Below, one piece after another: positions 1 to 5,108 of a stretch of DNA of 5,108 bases; the first letter of the stretch is position 1, and each line of letters begins with the position of its first letter. The notes below the pieces were generated by a model that did no database searches, was not told the origin of the DNA, and worked only from the letters and a program-made list of their open reading frames with translations. The DNA is from CAYPTI01 sp964413525 [NCBI: uncultured bacterium]. Lineage in GTDB: Bacteria; T1Sed10-126. The position numbers were made by a program, and so were the translations under genes. The stretch spans positions 1-5,108 of the forward strand of contig CAYPTI010000127.1 in NCBI GenBank assembly GCA_964413525.1, written 5' to 3'.

Positions 1-271
1 CGAAGTAATTGTCCTCCGGATCGGTGTACCCGCACTGACAGTCCTCCCGTTCGTGGCCGATGGCTTCGTCGTAGTTTCCCTGGATGACCTTGACGTCCCG
101 ATCCCGGAGAAGCTCGACGGAGCGGTCGGGATGCGGTCCGAACCCTCCAATGTCCCCCAGGCAGTAGGTTTCCTCGACCCCGAGGGATTGGAAGGTGTCG
201 ATGGTTTGCTCGAGGGCGAGATGGTTGTTGTACACACCGCCGAAGAACCCAAACCGGACCGCTTCGCTCAT
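1..271 (-). CDS. Calcineurin-like metallophosphoesterase, N-terminal part (runs off the window)
   Basis: Only the first 90 codons are present; the gene continues beyond base 1. The start ATG overlaps the radical SAM stop as ATGA. Recognisable phosphoesterase features are CLGDIGGFGPHPDRSVELL (37-55), which holds the second metal motif GD (39-40), and VIQGNYDEAIG (62-72), which holds a GNHD/E-like motif read as GNYD (65-68). The family's first motif, usually D-x-H-G-N in strand 1, reads GGVYNN (11-16), so the aspartate and histidine ligands are replaced by Gly12 and Tyr14. The last visible part has DCQCGYTDPEDNYF with Cys78 and Cys80. It may be an altered-metal or non-catalytic member of the YfcE/MJ0936-like group. 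The distal metal ligands (GHTH region) lie outside the window, so activity cannot be judged. Confidence 0.8.
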   Translation of the reverse strand, partial: MSEAVRFGFFGGVYNNHLALEQTIDTFQSLGVEETYCLGDIGGFGPHPDRSVELLRDRDVKVIQGNYDEAIGHEREDCQCGYTDPEDNYF

Positions 272-1227
272 TCGGACTCCCGTCCCGAGGGTTCGGTGGC
301 CGGCATGTTGGAGCACAATTTTCCGAACCGATAGCAGCTGTAGCAGGCGTCGAATCCAAGGCTCACGGGCTGCAGGGATTCTTCCAGCGTGTCGCCGAGC
401 CGGGCTTCCGAGTGCAGGACCAGGATTGGACAGGCCCAGACGCCTCGTTCGGTCACCAGCCGGGCGTCCGAACAGAGAAACTGCTCCACCTCGGCGTCCT
501 TCATCATCGAGTGAGTGACCTTCTCCGTCGGATGGTAGGAACGGTCCCGGACCTCTTCCCGGCCGATCTTGAGCGAGGGAAGCAATTTGATCCGGGGGTG
601 CTCGTACCCCACCGACCGCATCAGATCCTTGAATCCCGCGAGCATCTCCGGATCGTCTTGAACGTCCCAGGTCCGGGTCGCGGTAATGATGGGCAACAAA
701 CCCCGGTCCACCAGATCCCGCAGGCCCTGGACCGCGGCGTCAAAGCTTCCCTCGCCCCGGATGGCGTCGTTCGATTCGGCGTCGAACCCGTCCAGGCTGA
801 CCCGAATTTCGAGGCTGTACCGGGAGGTGCGGAACAGTTCCCCCAACCGATCGAGTTCGGGTTCGGTGAACGCGGTGCCGTTGGTGAGCACCGAGACCGG
901 TCCGACTTCCAGGGTTTCTTCGATCAGATCGGTCATCCGTGGGTGGAGAAAGGGTTCCCCTCCGGTGAAATAGTACTCCCGGACCCCGAGTTCACGGGCT
1001 GTGTCGAGCGTTTCTCGAACGGTTTCGATTGACATCATGTCGAAGGTCCGGTTGTTGGGCCCGGATTCGTTGAAGCAGTGGTTGCAGCTCAGGTTGCACA
1101 GCGTTCCCGTGACCTGGAACCAGACGGTGTCCAGATCCTGCAGGGGGAGGCGCGGGGCCTCCTCCTCCGGGGACGTCGTGACCATGCCCTCGGGTCGGTC
1201 CTGAGTCCGGGGAAGAGACGGGTTCAT
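268..1227 (-). CDS. Radical SAM protein with SPASM/twitch-like C-terminal cysteines
   Basis: 319 residues. The radical SAM [4Fe-4S] motif is CNLSCNHC, with Cys44, Cys48 and Cys51 (CX3CX2C). FTGGEP (87-92) binds the SAM amino group, and LTNGTAF (114-120) and IRVSLDG (141-147) are further core strands of the partial TIM barrel. The C-terminal part holds five more cysteines: Cys252 and Cys266 (in CSDARLVTERGVWAC), then Cys295, Cys298 and Cys305 (CYSCYRFGKLC). This spacing resembles SPASM or twitch domains, which bind an auxiliary iron-sulfur cluster in enzymes that modify peptides or make cofactors. The substrate is unknown and no precursor peptide gene was seen in the window. The gene is coupled to DUF3047 upstream (TGATG) and to a phosphoesterase downstream (ATGA). 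Radical SAM membership is certain; SPASM-type assignment is an inference from cysteine spacing. Confidence 0.9.
   Translation of the reverse strand: MNPSLPRTQDRPEGMVTTSPEEEAPRLPLQDLDTVWFQVTGTLCNLSCNHCFNESGPNNRTFDMMSIETVRETLDTARELGVREYYFTGGEPFLHPRMTDLIEETLEVGPVSVLTNGTAFTEPELDRLGELFRTSRYSLEIRVSLDGFDAESNDAIRGEGSFDAAVQGLRDLVDRGLLPIITATRTWDVQDDPEMLAGFKDLMRSVGYEHPRIKLLPSLKIGREEVRDRSYHPTEKVTHSMMKDAEVEQFLCSDARLVTERGVWACPILVLHSEARLGDTLEESLQPVSLGFDACYSCYRFGKLCSNMPATEPSGRESE
277..281 (-). promoter_or_regulatory. Ribosome binding site of the metallophosphoesterase gene
   Basis: GGGAG on the minus strand inside the last codons of the radical SAM gene, 5 nt before the ATG at 271. It supports the ATGA overlap start. 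Confidence 0.5.
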
Positions 1228-1991
1228 CAGGTTTCTCGGTTCTCCCCCGAAGTCGACGAGAGCGTGAGATTTTGGAAGCAACCCCGGGCGGATTCCCCGG
1301 TGTCGTCGCTATCGACCATGATGGCCACCGAATGGACCGGCGGCGGTTCCTGGTCGGGGAAGGCCCGTTCGTACTGGTCGAGCAGGTTGACTTCTTCCCG
1401 CACCCATTCCCCGGCCTGCCCGTTACCGGACTGCAGAGCGATAAGTCGAGAGTGCTCGGTGTAGGCACTGGGAATTACCTCGCCGGCCTCCAGCCGGTTT
1501 GCCCAGACAAAGTTCAGGGATTGGCCGGGGATCTCCTGACCGTAGATGCTTTCAAACAGGCTCGCCCGCGTCCGCTCCCACCAGCCGAGTCGATCGTCCC
1601 GTTCAAAATTAACGTAAACGCGGGCGGCGTAGTCGTCTCCCTCCTTTACCCGGGCGTCCCCCGACTCCAGCACTCCGTCGATCCTCCACTCCCAGCTCAG
1701 GATCGGATGGTCCGTTAATTTCCCCGGAAACTCCTTAATCGTCCCCGAGGCGGAGGCATCGGCACGTCCGCAGACCATGGTTTCGTTTTCATGGAAGGTG
1801 TATTCCGTTGGACGGATATCGGGAAAGGTTACGTCCCGCCAGGATTCCCATTGCTCGGCCGAATCGAACCCGAGCGGAACCGTGGAGGCGATCCCCGGCA
1901 CCGCCCGGCCGGACGAGAGAAGAACCAGACTCACCAGCAGGACGGTAACCAATGAAATTGTCCGACTCAGACCGTGGGTTGATCGGTTCAC
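1227..1991 (-). CDS. Exported DUF3047-family protein
   Basis: 254 residues with a GTG start. The N-terminus is a signal peptide: a basic n-region (Arg3, Arg10), a hydrophobic core at about 11-26 and probable cleavage near residues 30-36, so the mature protein is periplasmic or outside the cell. The mature part matches DUF3047 by LSWEWRID (98-105), KEGDDYAARVYVNF (116-129), FVWANRL (161-167) and IMVDSDDTGE (224-233). The family has no settled biochemical function; the Trp-rich, beta-strand-like pattern suggests a binding fold. Its TGA overlaps the ATG of the radical SAM gene by one base, so the two are probably made together. What an exported protein does with a cytoplasmic radical SAM enzyme is unclear. 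The family call rests on recalled motifs, not a search. Confidence 0.8.
   Translation of the reverse strand: MNRSTHGLSRTISLVTVLLVSLVLLSSGRAVPGIASTVPLGFDSAEQWESWRDVTFPDIRPTEYTFHENETMVCGRADASASGTIKEFPGKLTDHPILSWEWRIDGVLESGDARVKEGDDYAARVYVNFERDDRLGWWERTRASLFESIYGQEIPGQSLNFVWANRLEAGEVIPSAYTEHSRLIALQSGNGQAGEWVREEVNLLDQYERAFPDQEPPPVHSVAIMVDSDDTGESARGCFQNLTLSSTSGENRET
1241..1248 (-). promoter_or_regulatory. Ribosome binding site of the radical SAM gene
   Basis: GGGGGAGA on the minus strand inside the 3' end of the DUF3047 gene, 12-13 nt before the ATG at 1227. The spacing is slightly long. Together with the TGATG junction it supports the 1227 start over an upstream ATG at 1281, which would overlap the previous gene by 55 nt. 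Confidence 0.5.
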
Positions 1992-1997
1992 GGGTTG

Positions 1998-2007
1998 CCT
2001 CGCTTCC
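1998..2007 (-). promoter_or_regulatory. Ribosome binding site deciding the GTG start of the DUF3047 gene
   Basis: GGAAGCGAGG on the minus strand, ending 6 nt before GTG at 1991. No ATG in frame is nearby, and the GTG begins a good signal peptide, so the non-ATG start is supported by both signals. Confidence 0.6.
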
Positions 2008-2079
2008 CGGGGGAAACCAGGGACCTGCGGGTCCCCGGTACGGCTTGGTTCGAGTTCGACCGGCAGCCGCTCAATCGTA

Positions 2080-2105
2080 CCGTTTCGATCGGTTCGTTCG
2101 AACGG
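2080..2105 (-). other. Bulged hairpin in the TVP38-DUF3047 gap
   Basis: On the minus strand CCGTTCGA (2105-2098) pairs with TCGAAACGG (2088-2080). This makes an 8-bp stem with a single bulged A and a 9-nt loop. It begins 15 nt after the TGA of the TVP38 gene. No T tract follows (TACGATTGAG), so it is not a standard terminator. It may be an RNA processing or attenuation structure, or chance. The rest of the 129-nt gap shows only the ribosome binding site of the next gene. Confidence 0.35.
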
Positions 2106-2120
2106 CGGATTTTCGCAACC

Positions 2121-2861
2121 TCACGGGCCTTCGATCGGATCGTTCGTGGGTTCCGGTTTGTCGTTGATCTCCGGCTCAAGGGAACCGTCCCGGAACCGGC
2201 GAATCCAGCGGGGAATCATGGAAACCAGGATCAGCACGCCGGCCGCGGTGGCGACGAGGATCAGCGTTTCCAGCAAACCCGGGCTTCCGGCGAAGAGTTC
2301 TCGGCCGGCAAACCCGGCGTAAACGTAGGCCAGGGTCCCGGGGATCATGGTTACCGCGGTAACCCAGAAGTACACCCAGAAGTTGATCCGGGTTAACCCG
2401 TAGACGTAATTCTGCAGGGTATACGGAAAAATGGGGACCAGCCGGGTGATGGCCACGAACCGCCAGCCGTCCCGTTCGATACCGGTTTTGATCGTTAACA
2501 GGGTGTCGCCGGCTTTCGATTCCACCCAGTCCGCGGCAAGGTACCGGGCGATGAGAAACGCAATTCCCGCGGCCGTGGTGGCGGCGACAACCACGTACAG
2601 CGTCCCTCGTAGAGGCCCAAACAGGGCCCCGCCCGCCAGGGTCATGATGCTCCCGGGCATGAACGCCACGACCGAGCCGATGTAAATCACGATGAAGACA
2701 AAGGGAGCCAGCACCGGGTTGGCGTCCAGCCAGGGGCGCAGGTCCTGTTGGAACCAGTGGGCGAAGGAATCCCGGATCCCCAGGATCTCAAGCAGAACCA
2801 CCAGGCCAACCAGACCCACCCCGACCAGGATGAGTTTCCAGTTGTTCCTCACGCCGTTCAT
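2121..2861 (-). CDS. TVP38/TMEM64 (VTT/SNARE-associated, DedA-like) membrane protein
   Basis: Integral inner-membrane protein of 246 residues. Hydrophobic segments are seen at about 9-27, 50-68, 74-105 (re-entrant or helical region), 159-182 and 197-216. The family signature lies in GGALFGPLRG (77-86) and in RLVPIFPYTLQNYVYGL (140-156), which contains the conserved arginine and prolines of the VTT domain. The C-terminus is a basic patch (RWIRRFR) followed by a hydrophilic tail rich in Glu, Asp and Pro. The ATG at 2861 was chosen because the frame upstream would overlap the end of the FAD gene and encodes a hydrophilic, Pro/Ser-rich stretch unlike the family. The binding site before it is weak (GGTCGGGACG), so re-initiation after the upstream gene is possible. 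DedA/TVP38 proteins are implicated in lipid scrambling or small-ion transport. The substrate here is unknown. Confidence 0.88.
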   Translation of the reverse strand: MNGVRNNWKLILVGVGLVGLVVLLEILGIRDSFAHWFQQDLRPWLDANPVLAPFVFIVIYIGSVVAFMPGSIMTLAGGALFGPLRGTLYVVVAATTAAGIAFLIARYLAADWVESKAGDTLLTIKTGIERDGWRFVAITRLVPIFPYTLQNYVYGLTRINFWVYFWVTAVTMIPGTLAYVYAGFAGRELFAGSPGLLETLILVATAAGVLILVSMIPRWIRRFRDGSLEPEINDKPEPTNDPIEGP

Positions 2862-2934
2862 GGTCGATTTCGTCCCGACCTGATAAGGGTCTGGCGGACG
2901 GAGGAGAGTGAGATGGGTTGAAGGCTCCGCCGGA

Positions 2935-4398
2935 TTACCGGGTCCACTGGAGGTATTTCCTTGCGATTGTTGCCGGGAACCCGTCAAACAGGACGTCCCC
3001 GAAGTACTGGTCCACGGTCCGCTTCACCGCCTGGGAAAGGGTCGGGTACACGTGGATGGTGCCGGAGAGCCCGGCCGGAGAAATACCGTGCTGCATGGCG
3101 AGCACGTACTCATGAATCAATTCGCCGGCGGACGGACCCGCGATGTGGGCCCCGAGCAGGTCCATGCCGATAAGTTTGTCCCGGTAGATGAGCTTCACCA
3201 GGCCGTCGTTTTTGCCCTCGATCAGGGCCCGGTCCTGATCGGTGAACGGATACCGGAGCACCGTGATGTTCGTTTCCCCGTGTTCCTCAACCGCTGCTTG
3301 TTCGGTCATCCCGACCCGGGCCAGCTCGGGTTCGGTGTAGGTGCACCAGGGAACCACCCGGTAATCGGCCGTTCGGTTGTAAAACGGAATGGCTCCCGCC
3401 AGGATGTTTCCCACCACGATTCCCGCCTGGTACTCGGCCACGTGGGTGAAGGGATACAGCCCGGTCACGTCTCCCACCGCATAGACGTGGGATTGATTGG
3501 TCTCCATGCGGTCGTTCACCGGGATGCCCTCCCGCTCGTCGTGTTCGATCCCGGCCGCCTCCAGGTTCAGGTCCTGAACGTTGGGGGATCGACCGGTGGC
3601 TACGAGCAATTCGTCCGCCCGCAGGGACATGTCTTCATCACCCTGCCGGGTGTTCACGATGATTTCGTCCCCCCCCGGACGGACGGAGTTCGCACGAATC
3701 CCCGTCCGGATGTCCAAACCGTCCGCCTCCAGCAGATCGTGGATCCGGGAGGCCATTTCCTCGTCCTCCCTGGGCAGGATCTGATCGAGGGCTTCGAGGA
3801 TCCGGACGTCGGTTCCCAGCCGGTGGAAGGTCTGACCGAGTTCCAGTCCAACGGGACCGCCCCCCACCACGATCATGGATTCGGGGAGTTCGTCCAGCCT
3901 CAGGGCCTCCTTGTTGGTCAGGTAGTCAACGTCATCGATGCCGTCGATCGGGGGCACGGCCGGGGAGGAACCGGTGGAGATCAGGAACCGTCGACCCGTA
4001 AGGTGTTCTCCGTTCAGCTCGAACGTGTGTTCATCCACAAAGTGACCCTCGCCGAACCGGACGTCCACCCCCATGTCCCGGAACCGCTCGGGATCGTCGT
4101 GTTCCTCGATGTGTTCGATCACGTCCCACATCCGATCCATGACGGCCTGGAAGTCAATTTCCGGATCGTAATCGGGGAGACCGTAGTCGCTGGCGTTGCG
4201 CATGTTGTTGGCGACCCGAGCGGTTTTGATCAGGGTTTTGGAGGGAACGCAGCCGAAGTAGAGGCAGTCCCCGCCCAGATTTCCTTCCTCTTTTTCAATC
4301 AGGCACACTTCGGCCCCCAGCTGAGCCAGGCCGCTGGCGGTCACCAGTCCCCCCACGCCTCCCCCGATAATGATCATGTCAAAATCCATCGTGACCAT
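2935..4398 (-). CDS. MerA-like FAD/NAD(P)-dependent disulfide oxidoreductase
   Basis: Class I pyridine nucleotide-disulfide oxidoreductase of 487 residues, full length for the glutathione reductase/dihydrolipoyl dehydrogenase/mercuric reductase group. The FAD dinucleotide fold starts at IIGGGVGG (residues 10-17). The redox-active disulfide is GGDCLYFGCVPSK, with Cys45 and Cys50. The NAD(P) fold has VVGGGPVGLELG (177-188). ATGR (267-270) and YAVGD (306-310) mark the second FAD contact, and a C-terminal dimerisation domain ends the chain. There is no N-terminal HMA domain and no C-terminal vicinal Cys pair as in true MerA, so mercuric reduction is not supported. The usual C-terminal active-site motif (HPTxxE) reads HVYPTLSQ (449-456), with Tyr and Gln in place of the catalytic His and Glu. 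The TVP38/TMEM64 gene follows 73 nt later. Such flavoproteins occur beside or fused to TVP38 domains in other bacteria, suggesting a joint membrane-linked role of unknown substrate. Confidence 0.9.
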   Translation of the reverse strand: MVTMDFDMIIIGGGVGGLVTASGLAQLGAEVCLIEKEEGNLGGDCLYFGCVPSKTLIKTARVANNMRNASDYGLPDYDPEIDFQAVMDRMWDVIEHIEEHDDPERFRDMGVDVRFGEGHFVDEHTFELNGEHLTGRRFLISTGSSPAVPPIDGIDDVDYLTNKEALRLDELPESMIVVGGGPVGLELGQTFHRLGTDVRILEALDQILPREDEEMASRIHDLLEADGLDIRTGIRANSVRPGGDEIIVNTRQGDEDMSLRADELLVATGRSPNVQDLNLEAAGIEHDEREGIPVNDRMETNQSHVYAVGDVTGLYPFTHVAEYQAGIVVGNILAGAIPFYNRTADYRVVPWCTYTEPELARVGMTEQAAVEEHGETNITVLRYPFTDQDRALIEGKNDGLVKLIYRDKLIGMDLLGAHIAGPSAGELIHEYVLAMQHGISPAGLSGTIHVYPTLSQAVKRTVDQYFGDVLFDGFPATIARKYLQWTR

Positions 4399-4407
4399 GA
4401 TTGGTGA

Positions 4408-4415
4408 CTCCTCCC
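4408..4415 (-). promoter_or_regulatory. Ribosome binding site of the FAD oxidoreductase
   Basis: GGGAGGAG on the minus strand, 9 nt before the ATG at 4398. It favours this ATG over the second ATG three codons later, which would be 18 nt away. Confidence 0.75.
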
Positions 4416-4559
4416 ATCCGGTTCGACGGAACCGAGACCGACCGCGGGGTCATCCGTTTGATCGGCTGTCCGGTTCCGGTTTCGTCGCCGTTTGGACCGC
4501 CCATTGAGGCAATCGGTTGGAACGGGGATTGGTCGAAATCCCTACCGAGGACCAGCGGC

Positions 4560-4573
4560 GTCCCGGACGGGAC
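4560..4573 (-). terminator. Weak hairpin after the OsmC-like gene, possible terminator
   Basis: The perfect palindrome GTCCCGTCCGGGAC can form a 5-bp GC-rich stem with a 4-nt loop, 21 nt after the TAA of the OsmC-like gene. The following bases (GCCGCTGG on the minus strand) are not T-rich, so it lacks the tract of a standard intrinsic terminator. Confidence 0.25.
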
Positions 4574-4594
4574 AATTCAACCCGGGAAGCTGAG

Positions 4595-5062
4595 TTATTC
4601 GACGATCAGTTCCGTGGTGATTTGAACACTGTCCCGGATGGACCGGGCGATCGGGCACCGATCGGCGTGCATGTCGTGAACTCGCTCCACCGTCTCCCGG
4701 TCGGCATCGTCCGCCTTAAGGTGATACTCGACGTGGATTCGCCTCACGACCAGCACTCCGTCCTCCGTTTCAATTTCGCCGGTGGCTTCGGACCATAGCT
4801 TCCCGTCGTCGGCCTCAATTTGACGCGCTTCCAGCGCGCCTCCGAAGGTTCCGGTGAGTCATCCGGCCGCCGCGGCGACGAGGTAATCGATCGTGGCGGT
4901 ATGAGGGGGTTCCTTCTCCGGGTCGATCCCGTAGTGTTCGGCAATTTCGGAATGCACCCCGAAGGTCACCGGATCCTCCTTCCCCGGCAGATGAGCGGTG
5001 CGGATGGTTCCTTGCTTGCGGTCGACCCTCACGGTTGACTCGTACACCACGTTGTCGGACAT
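4595..5062 (-). CDS. OsmC-family peroxiredoxin-like selenoprotein, in-frame TGA read as selenocysteine
   Basis: OsmC/Ohr-type proteins are cytoplasmic peroxidases that reduce organic hydroperoxides with a peroxidatic and a resolving cysteine. The ATG at 5062 lies 7 nt after AAGGGAGG. The first 67 residues end in DYLVAAAAG, the segment leading to the family's first catalytic Cys. Codon 68 is TGA (4861-4859). The same frame continues LTGTFGGALEARQIEADDG and runs to TAA at 4597-4595 with no further stop, giving 155 residues, a normal OsmC length. Near the C-terminus, HADRCPIARSI carries the second conserved Cys (Cys136), with the CP-hydrophobic context typical of the resolving Cys. The TGA therefore replaces exactly the peroxidatic residue, and a SECIS-like hairpin follows it. 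OsmC-like selenoproteins are known from marine metagenome selenoproteome surveys. The alternative is a nonsense mutation or sequencing error in a Cys-type gene, but the intact second half and the hairpin argue against that. Family call firm, Sec call likely. Confidence 0.85.
4822..4840 (-). promoter_or_regulatory. Bacterial SECIS-like hairpin downstream of the UGA
   Basis: On the minus strand GGCGCGC (4840-4834) pairs with GCGCGTC (4828-4822) around the loop TGGAA (4833-4829). This gives 7 bp, one of them G-U. There are 25 nt between the UGA and the apical loop, and the second loop base is G. Bacterial SECIS elements, bound by SelB, lie within the coding region just after the UGA, with the loop roughly 16-37 nt away and a G in the first two loop positions. 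A possible short lower helix is CCTT (4848-4845) with GAGG (4816-4813). The element is judged by eye and no folding energy was calculated. Confidence 0.7.
4859..4861 (-). other. Probable selenocysteine codon (UGA) at OsmC catalytic position
   Basis: TGA on the minus strand, codon 68 of the OsmC-like gene. It is preceded by AAAAG and followed by LTGTFGGAL, where homologues have a G-C-x-T-type catalytic segment. The Cys codons TGC and TGT each differ from TGA by one base, so a mutation is possible. The precise placement at the redox residue is the hallmark of a Sec/Cys pair. Confidence 0.8.
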
Positions 5063-5069
5063 TGATTGG

Positions 5070-5077
5070 CCTCCCTT
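5070..5077 (-). promoter_or_regulatory. Ribosome binding site of the OsmC-like gene
   Basis: AAGGGAGG on the minus strand, 7 nt before the ATG at 5062. It is strong and well spaced, which fixes the start and shows that the gene is set up to be translated rather than being an old relic. Confidence 0.75.
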
Positions 5078-5102
5078 GCCGGATGCTGTCTGGGTTGAAC
5101 AA

Positions 5103-5108
5103 ATTATA
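5103..5108 (-). promoter_or_regulatory. Candidate -10 box (TATAAT) for the OsmC-like gene
   Basis: The minus strand begins at the window edge with the exact sigma-70 -10 consensus TATAAT, 40 nt upstream of the ATG at 5062. This would place the transcript start about 33 nt before the ATG. The -35 region is outside the window, so only half of the promoter can be judged. Confidence 0.4.

Larger units (their letters stand above)
4399..4594. other. Intergenic gap between OsmC-like and FAD oxidoreductase genes
   Basis: 196 nt with no supportable gene on either strand. It contains a short palindrome near the OsmC end and the ribosome binding site of the next gene at the other end. No clear -35/-10 pair was seen on the minus strand, so whether the FAD gene has its own promoter here is open. 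Confidence 0.5.

Noticed and set aside
412-1032. Plus-strand open frame of 206 codons inside the radical SAM gene
   Set aside because: It is antisense to a gene with clear radical SAM motifs and shows no domain or good ribosome binding site.
2893-2931. Possible 6-bp pairing GGCGGA/TCCGCC across the FAD-TVP38 gap
   Set aside because: The loop is about 27 nt long with no T tract, too weak to call as a terminator or attenuator.
2862-2987. Upstream extension of the TVP38 gene to an ATG at 2987
   Set aside because: The extra 42 residues overlap the FAD gene's 3' end and are hydrophilic and Pro/Ser-rich, unlike TVP38 N-termini.
2908-4407. Long plus-strand open frame of 499 codons antisense to the FAD oxidoreductase
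   Set aside because: It mirrors the FAD gene almost exactly. The minus-strand product has all disulfide reductase motifs. The plus product is rich in His, Gly, Val and Pro with no recognisable domain, as expected from a GC-rich antisense frame.
4859-5062. The OsmC N-terminal half as a complete 67-residue protein
   Set aside because: It ends exactly before the catalytic position, and the homologous second half continues in the same frame, so it is better read as part of one 155-residue gene.
4815-5102. Minus-strand 95-codon frame overlapping the OsmC-like gene in another frame
   Set aside because: Its Arg-rich, low-complexity product resembles no family, and the OsmC frame explains the same bases.
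1-5108. tRNA, rRNA, CRISPR array or insertion sequence
   Set aside because: No repeats with regular spacing, transposase-like protein, long terminal inverted repeats or tRNA-like cloverleaf was seen on either strand.

Overview
This window is high-GC (around 60% by eye) bacterial DNA in which every convincing gene lies on the minus strand, so it reads from right to left. The proteins are acidic. The six genes are an OsmC-type thiol/seleno-peroxidase, a MerA-like FAD disulfide reductase, a TVP38/TMEM64 membrane protein, an exported DUF3047 protein, a radical SAM enzyme, and the start of a calcineurin-like phosphoesterase. The sequence does not identify the phylum. If the selenocysteine reading below is right, the host is a selenocysteine-decoding bacterium.

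The main result is at the right end. An OsmC-family gene (5062 down to 4595) is split by a single in-frame TGA at 4861-4859. This codon sits where the family has its peroxidatic cysteine. The frame then stays open for 87 more codons of good OsmC C-terminal half, including the second conserved Cys, up to a TAA. Just after the TGA there is a 7-bp hairpin with loop UGGAA. Its position and loop G match bacterial SECIS elements. The simplest reading is a 155-residue OsmC-like selenoprotein that ordinary gene callers would truncate to 67 residues or miss. A TATAAT -10 box at the window edge and a strong ribosome binding site precede it.

Leftward, after a 196-nt gap, come the FAD oxidoreductase (4398-2935) and the TVP38/TMEM64 gene (2861-2121). 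This pair is often adjacent or fused in other bacteria. After a 129-nt gap with a bulged hairpin comes a tightly packed trio: an exported DUF3047 protein with a GTG start (1991-1227), a radical SAM protein with a C-terminal cysteine cluster (1227-268), and a partial metallophosphoesterase (271 to beyond base 1). The trio is joined by TGATG and ATGA overlaps, so translation is probably coupled. The phosphoesterase lacks the usual first metal-binding motif.

Inferred functions: the right half is redox biology (peroxide detoxification and a flavin disulfide reductase beside a membrane protein). The left half looks like a small modification or biosynthesis cassette whose product cannot be named from this sequence.
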